Part shown: one piece after another, positions 62,164 through 64,000 of the stretch
Layout: each line of letters opens with the position of its first letter
How positions within the stretch are numbered: position 1 is the stretch's first letter
Assembly (NCBI RefSeq): GCF_004364585.1
Contig: NZ_SOAN01000003.1
Coordinates: 124,001 to 188,000 of the forward strand
DNA: 64,000 nt
Source: Nesterenkonia aurantiaca
Lineage (GTDB): Bacteria; Actinomycetota; Actinomycetes; Actinomycetales; Micrococcaceae
Direction: 5' to 3'
Translations under genes and position numbers: made by a program
Notes under the pieces: generated by a model
Seen by the model: only the letters and a program-made list of their open reading frames with translations
What the model was told of the DNA's origin: nothing
Databases searched by the model: none

Positions 62164-62916
62164 GTGAACGGCGCGACCATCCGCGCGACGAGTCAAGGAA
62201 CGACCAGCGCGACGAGCGAAGGAACAGAGACAGTGACTGCGGAGAAGACGCGACCCCGGGGGCGAGGGCGACCCACCTCGCCGGTGCTCTCGCGAGGCGT
62301 GATCGCGGGTCGGGCGATGACCCTGGTCGCCGAGCGCGGGTACGACCACCTGACCATGGCAGGCCTGGCGCGCAAGCTCGGGGTCTCGGCCTCGGCGCTG
62401 TACAACCATGTCTCCTCCAAGCAGGAGGTGCTGGTGCTGATCCAGGATCGGCTCAATGAGGAGATCGACTGCAGCGCCTTCGACCGGCTTCCCTGGCCCG
62501 AGGCGCTGATGGCCTGGGCGCGCTCCTACCGGGAGTGCTACATCGAGCACACCGAGCTGATTCCGCTGATCGCCGTCCTGCCCATCGCAGACGCTCCGCA
62601 GTCGCTGCGGATGTATGAACGCGTCTTCGAGGCGCTGCATTCGGCGGGGATCGATGACCGCGACGCGGTGGACATCATCGTCGGGATCGAGGCGCTGGTC
62701 TTCGGCGCGGCCTTCGACGCCTCGGCGCCGGCGAACATCTTCGACCCCGGCGACAGCGTGGAGATCGCGCCGACCTTCGCACGCGCGGCCGAGCTGCGCG
62801 CCGCCGACGCCCGGGCCTCGTCAGACCGGGCGTTCGAGATGACGCTGGAGATCCTGGTGGACGGGCTGGTCCGGCGGATCCAGGACGGCGAGACGTTCAG
62901 TCCAAGGCGTGCATGA
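62164..62916 (+). CDS. TetR-family regulator of the polyamine cluster
   Basis: About 250 residues. The helix-turn-helix is LTMAGLARKLGVSASALYNHV, followed by the helical ligand domain with WARSYRECYIEHTELIPLIAVLP, the TetR C-terminal group typical of WHG-like domains. GTG 62164 fits a leaderless start; GTG 62233, with AAGGA nine bases upstream, begins closer to the conserved region and would give 227 residues. It is divergent from the amine oxidase, so I infer it represses the operon until a polyamine or product binds. Its 3' end overlaps the convergent aldehyde dehydrogenase by 20 bases. Confidence 0.85.
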   Translation: MNGATIRATSQGTTSATSEGTETVTAEKTRPRGRGRPTSPVLSRGVIAGRAMTLVAERGYDHLTMAGLARKLGVSASALYNHVSSKQEVLVLIQDRLNEEIDCSAFDRLPWPEALMAWARSYRECYIEHTELIPLIAVLPIADAPQSLRMYERVFEALHSAGIDDRDAVDIIVGIEALVFGAAFDASAPANIFDPGDSVEIAPTFARAAELRAADARASSDRAFEMTLEILVDGLVRRIQDGETFSPRRA

Positions 62917-64000
62917 CGTGCTTGACCCGGGTGTATTCCTCCACTGAGTACAGCGAGAGGTCCTTGCCGTATCCGGAGGACTTGAACCCGCCGTGCGGCA
63001 TCTCGGCCACCAGCAGCAGGTGGGTGTTGACCCAGACGCAGCCGAAGTCGAGATCCCGACTCATCCGCATCGCCTGACCCTGATTCGTGGTCCAGACGCT
63101 GGAGGCCAGCGCGTAGTCCACGCCGTTGGCCAGGGTCAGGGCCTCCTCCTCGGTGCTGAAGGGCTGCACCGTGAGCACCGGGGCGAAGGTCTCCTCCTGG
63201 ACCAGCTCGTCCTCCTGGCGGACCCCGGTGATGATGGTGGGTTTCACGAAGAATCCCCGCCCACCCTCCGGGGGCACGCCTCCGGTGATCACCGTGGCGT
63301 GGTCGGGGATGTTCTTGAGCTTGGCGCAGACGGTCTCGAAGTGGCGCACGTTGTTCAGCGGCCCGTAGTCGTTCAACCCGTCATCGAGCTCTCCGGTGGT
63401 GAGCTTGGCCGCCTGAGCGGCGAGCAGCTCGACGAACTCGTCGTGGACGCTGTCCTGGACCAGTACCCGGGTCACCGCGGTGCAGTCCTGGCCGGCGTTG
63501 AAGGTTCCGAAGGTCAGGATCAGCTCGGCGGCCTTGTGCAGGTCCGCGTCGGCGAAGACCACGGCGGGCGCCTTGCCTCCGAGCTCGAGGTGGGTGCGTT
63601 TGACCGCCTTCGCGGCAGAGGTGGCCACGGCCTGGCCTGCGCGCACCGAGCCGGTGATCGATACCATCGCTGGGGTGTCATGTTCCGTGAGCAGCTGACC
63701 TGTGCTTCCGTCGCCCAGGACCACGTTGAGCACGCCGGGTGGCAAGACCTCCCCGGCCAGACGAGCCAGCACCAGGGTGGACTCCGGAGTGGTCTCCGCG
63801 GGCTTGAGCACGATGGTGTTGCCGGCGGCCAGGGCCGGGCCGATCTTCCAGATGGCCATCATGAGCGGGAAGTTCCATGGAGTGATCTGCGCGACGACGC
63901 CCACCGGCTCACGCCGCACATAGGAGGTGTGGCCCTCCAGGTACTCTGCGGCCCCGCGGCCTTCCAGCAGCCGGGCCGCACCGGCGAAGAAGCGCAGCTG
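62897..64000 (-). CDS. Aldehyde dehydrogenase, probable 4-aminobutanal dehydrogenase (5' end outside window)
   Basis: At least 367 residues; the frame is still open at the right edge. Conserved: VAQITPWNFPLMMAIWKIGPA, the base Glu in LELGGKAPAVVF and the catalytic Cys in NAGQDCTAVTR. The QDCT variant and the C terminus (GYGKDLSLYSVEEYTRVKHV) fit the betaine-aldehyde / gamma-aminobutyraldehyde dehydrogenase group. Placed beside putrescine oxidase it would oxidise 4-aminobutanal to GABA, linking to gabT and gabD. It overlaps the TetR gene tail-to-tail. Confidence 0.87.
   Translation of the reverse strand, partial: QLRFFAGAARLLEGRGAAEYLEGHTSYVRREPVGVVAQITPWNFPLMMAIWKIGPALAAGNTIVLKPAETTPESTLVLARLAGEVLPPGVLNVVLGDGSTGQLLTEHDTPAMVSITGSVRAGQAVATSAAKAVKRTHLELGGKAPAVVFADADLHKAAELILTFGTFNAGQDCTAVTRVLVQDSVHDEFVELLAAQAAKLTTGELDDGLNDYGPLNNVRHFETVCAKLKNIPDHATVITGGVPPEGGRGFFVKPTIITGVRQEDELVQEETFAPVLTVQPFSTEEEALTLANGVDYALASSVWTTNQGQAMRMSRDLDFGCVWVNTHLLLVAEMPHGGFKSSGYGKDLSLYSVEEYTRVKHVMHALD

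Overview
The window is dense, high-GC DNA of an actinobacterium. Marker genes include mycothiol S-conjugate amidase, a WhiB regulator, a mycosin-type protease, and the actinobacterial families DUF3499, DUF4245, DUF4307, DUF5719 and TIGR03089. The gene set (Micrococcus/Kocuria-type putrescine oxidase, purK-purE-LCP, manA-gtrA-whiB) fits the order Micrococcales, probably Micrococcaceae; a Nesterenkonia-like organism is my guess from gene content only. No phage, insertion sequence or CRISPR array was seen, and most of the window looks like chromosomal core.

Layout. 1-2.9 kb: the 3' part of a mycosin-like subtilase, a type II NADH dehydrogenase and a tRNA with anticodon UAA. 3-7.3 kb: a LacI-controlled catabolic cassette (oxidoreductase, PmoA-like protein, cupin) with two near-identical operators. 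7.3-8.7 kb: biotin uptake genes bioN and bioY without bioM. 8.8-14.3 kb: BI-1-like membrane protein, AI-2E family permease, threonine ammonia-lyase, GreA and a ModA-like lipoprotein. 14.3-21.8 kb: DUF4307 and mca divergent from one tiny shared promoter, an S9 peptidase flanked by two 72-bp palindromic repeats, a DUF255 thioredoxin-fold protein and hemolysin III. 21.9-29.9 kb: uppS, phoH, rhomboid, marR, fumC, Nudix, prepilin peptidase, carbonic anhydrase and DUF4245. 30-33 kb: glpX, a monooxygenase-like small protein and a cytoplasmic subtilase with a separate propeptide-like partner. 33-48 kb: purK-purE-LCP, manA-gtrA, TIGR03089, whiB, a giant membrane glycosyltransferase, DUF5719, a hydrolase and DUF3499, a locus probably serving envelope glycan synthesis. 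48-52.3 kb: merR-sulP, a Trm112-like protein and ahcY. 52.3-64 kb: a polyamine degradation cluster.

How the genes work together. The right-hand cluster encodes a plausible complete route from agmatine to succinate. An APC permease imports substrate. Agmatine deiminase makes N-carbamoylputrescine. An amidase-signature enzyme stands where the usual nitrilase AguB would be. A flavin amine oxidase (putrescine oxidase type) makes 4-aminobutanal, an aldehyde dehydrogenase makes GABA, and GabT and GabD finish. A divergent TetR regulator sits at the oxidase end.

Regulatory features. At least fifteen genes have a TANNNT-like -10 hexamer six to eight bases before an ATG or GTG, so many transcripts are predicted to be leaderless. 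The clearest case is the 20-bp gap between the DUF4307 gene and mca, where one symmetric hexamer can serve both directions. Other notable signals are a BioQ-like operator on the bioY start codon, a 26-bp MerR-type inverted repeat in the sulP promoter, 13-bp tandem repeats that begin at stop codons, and a glycosyltransferase gene with no ordinary start codon for its conserved N terminus.
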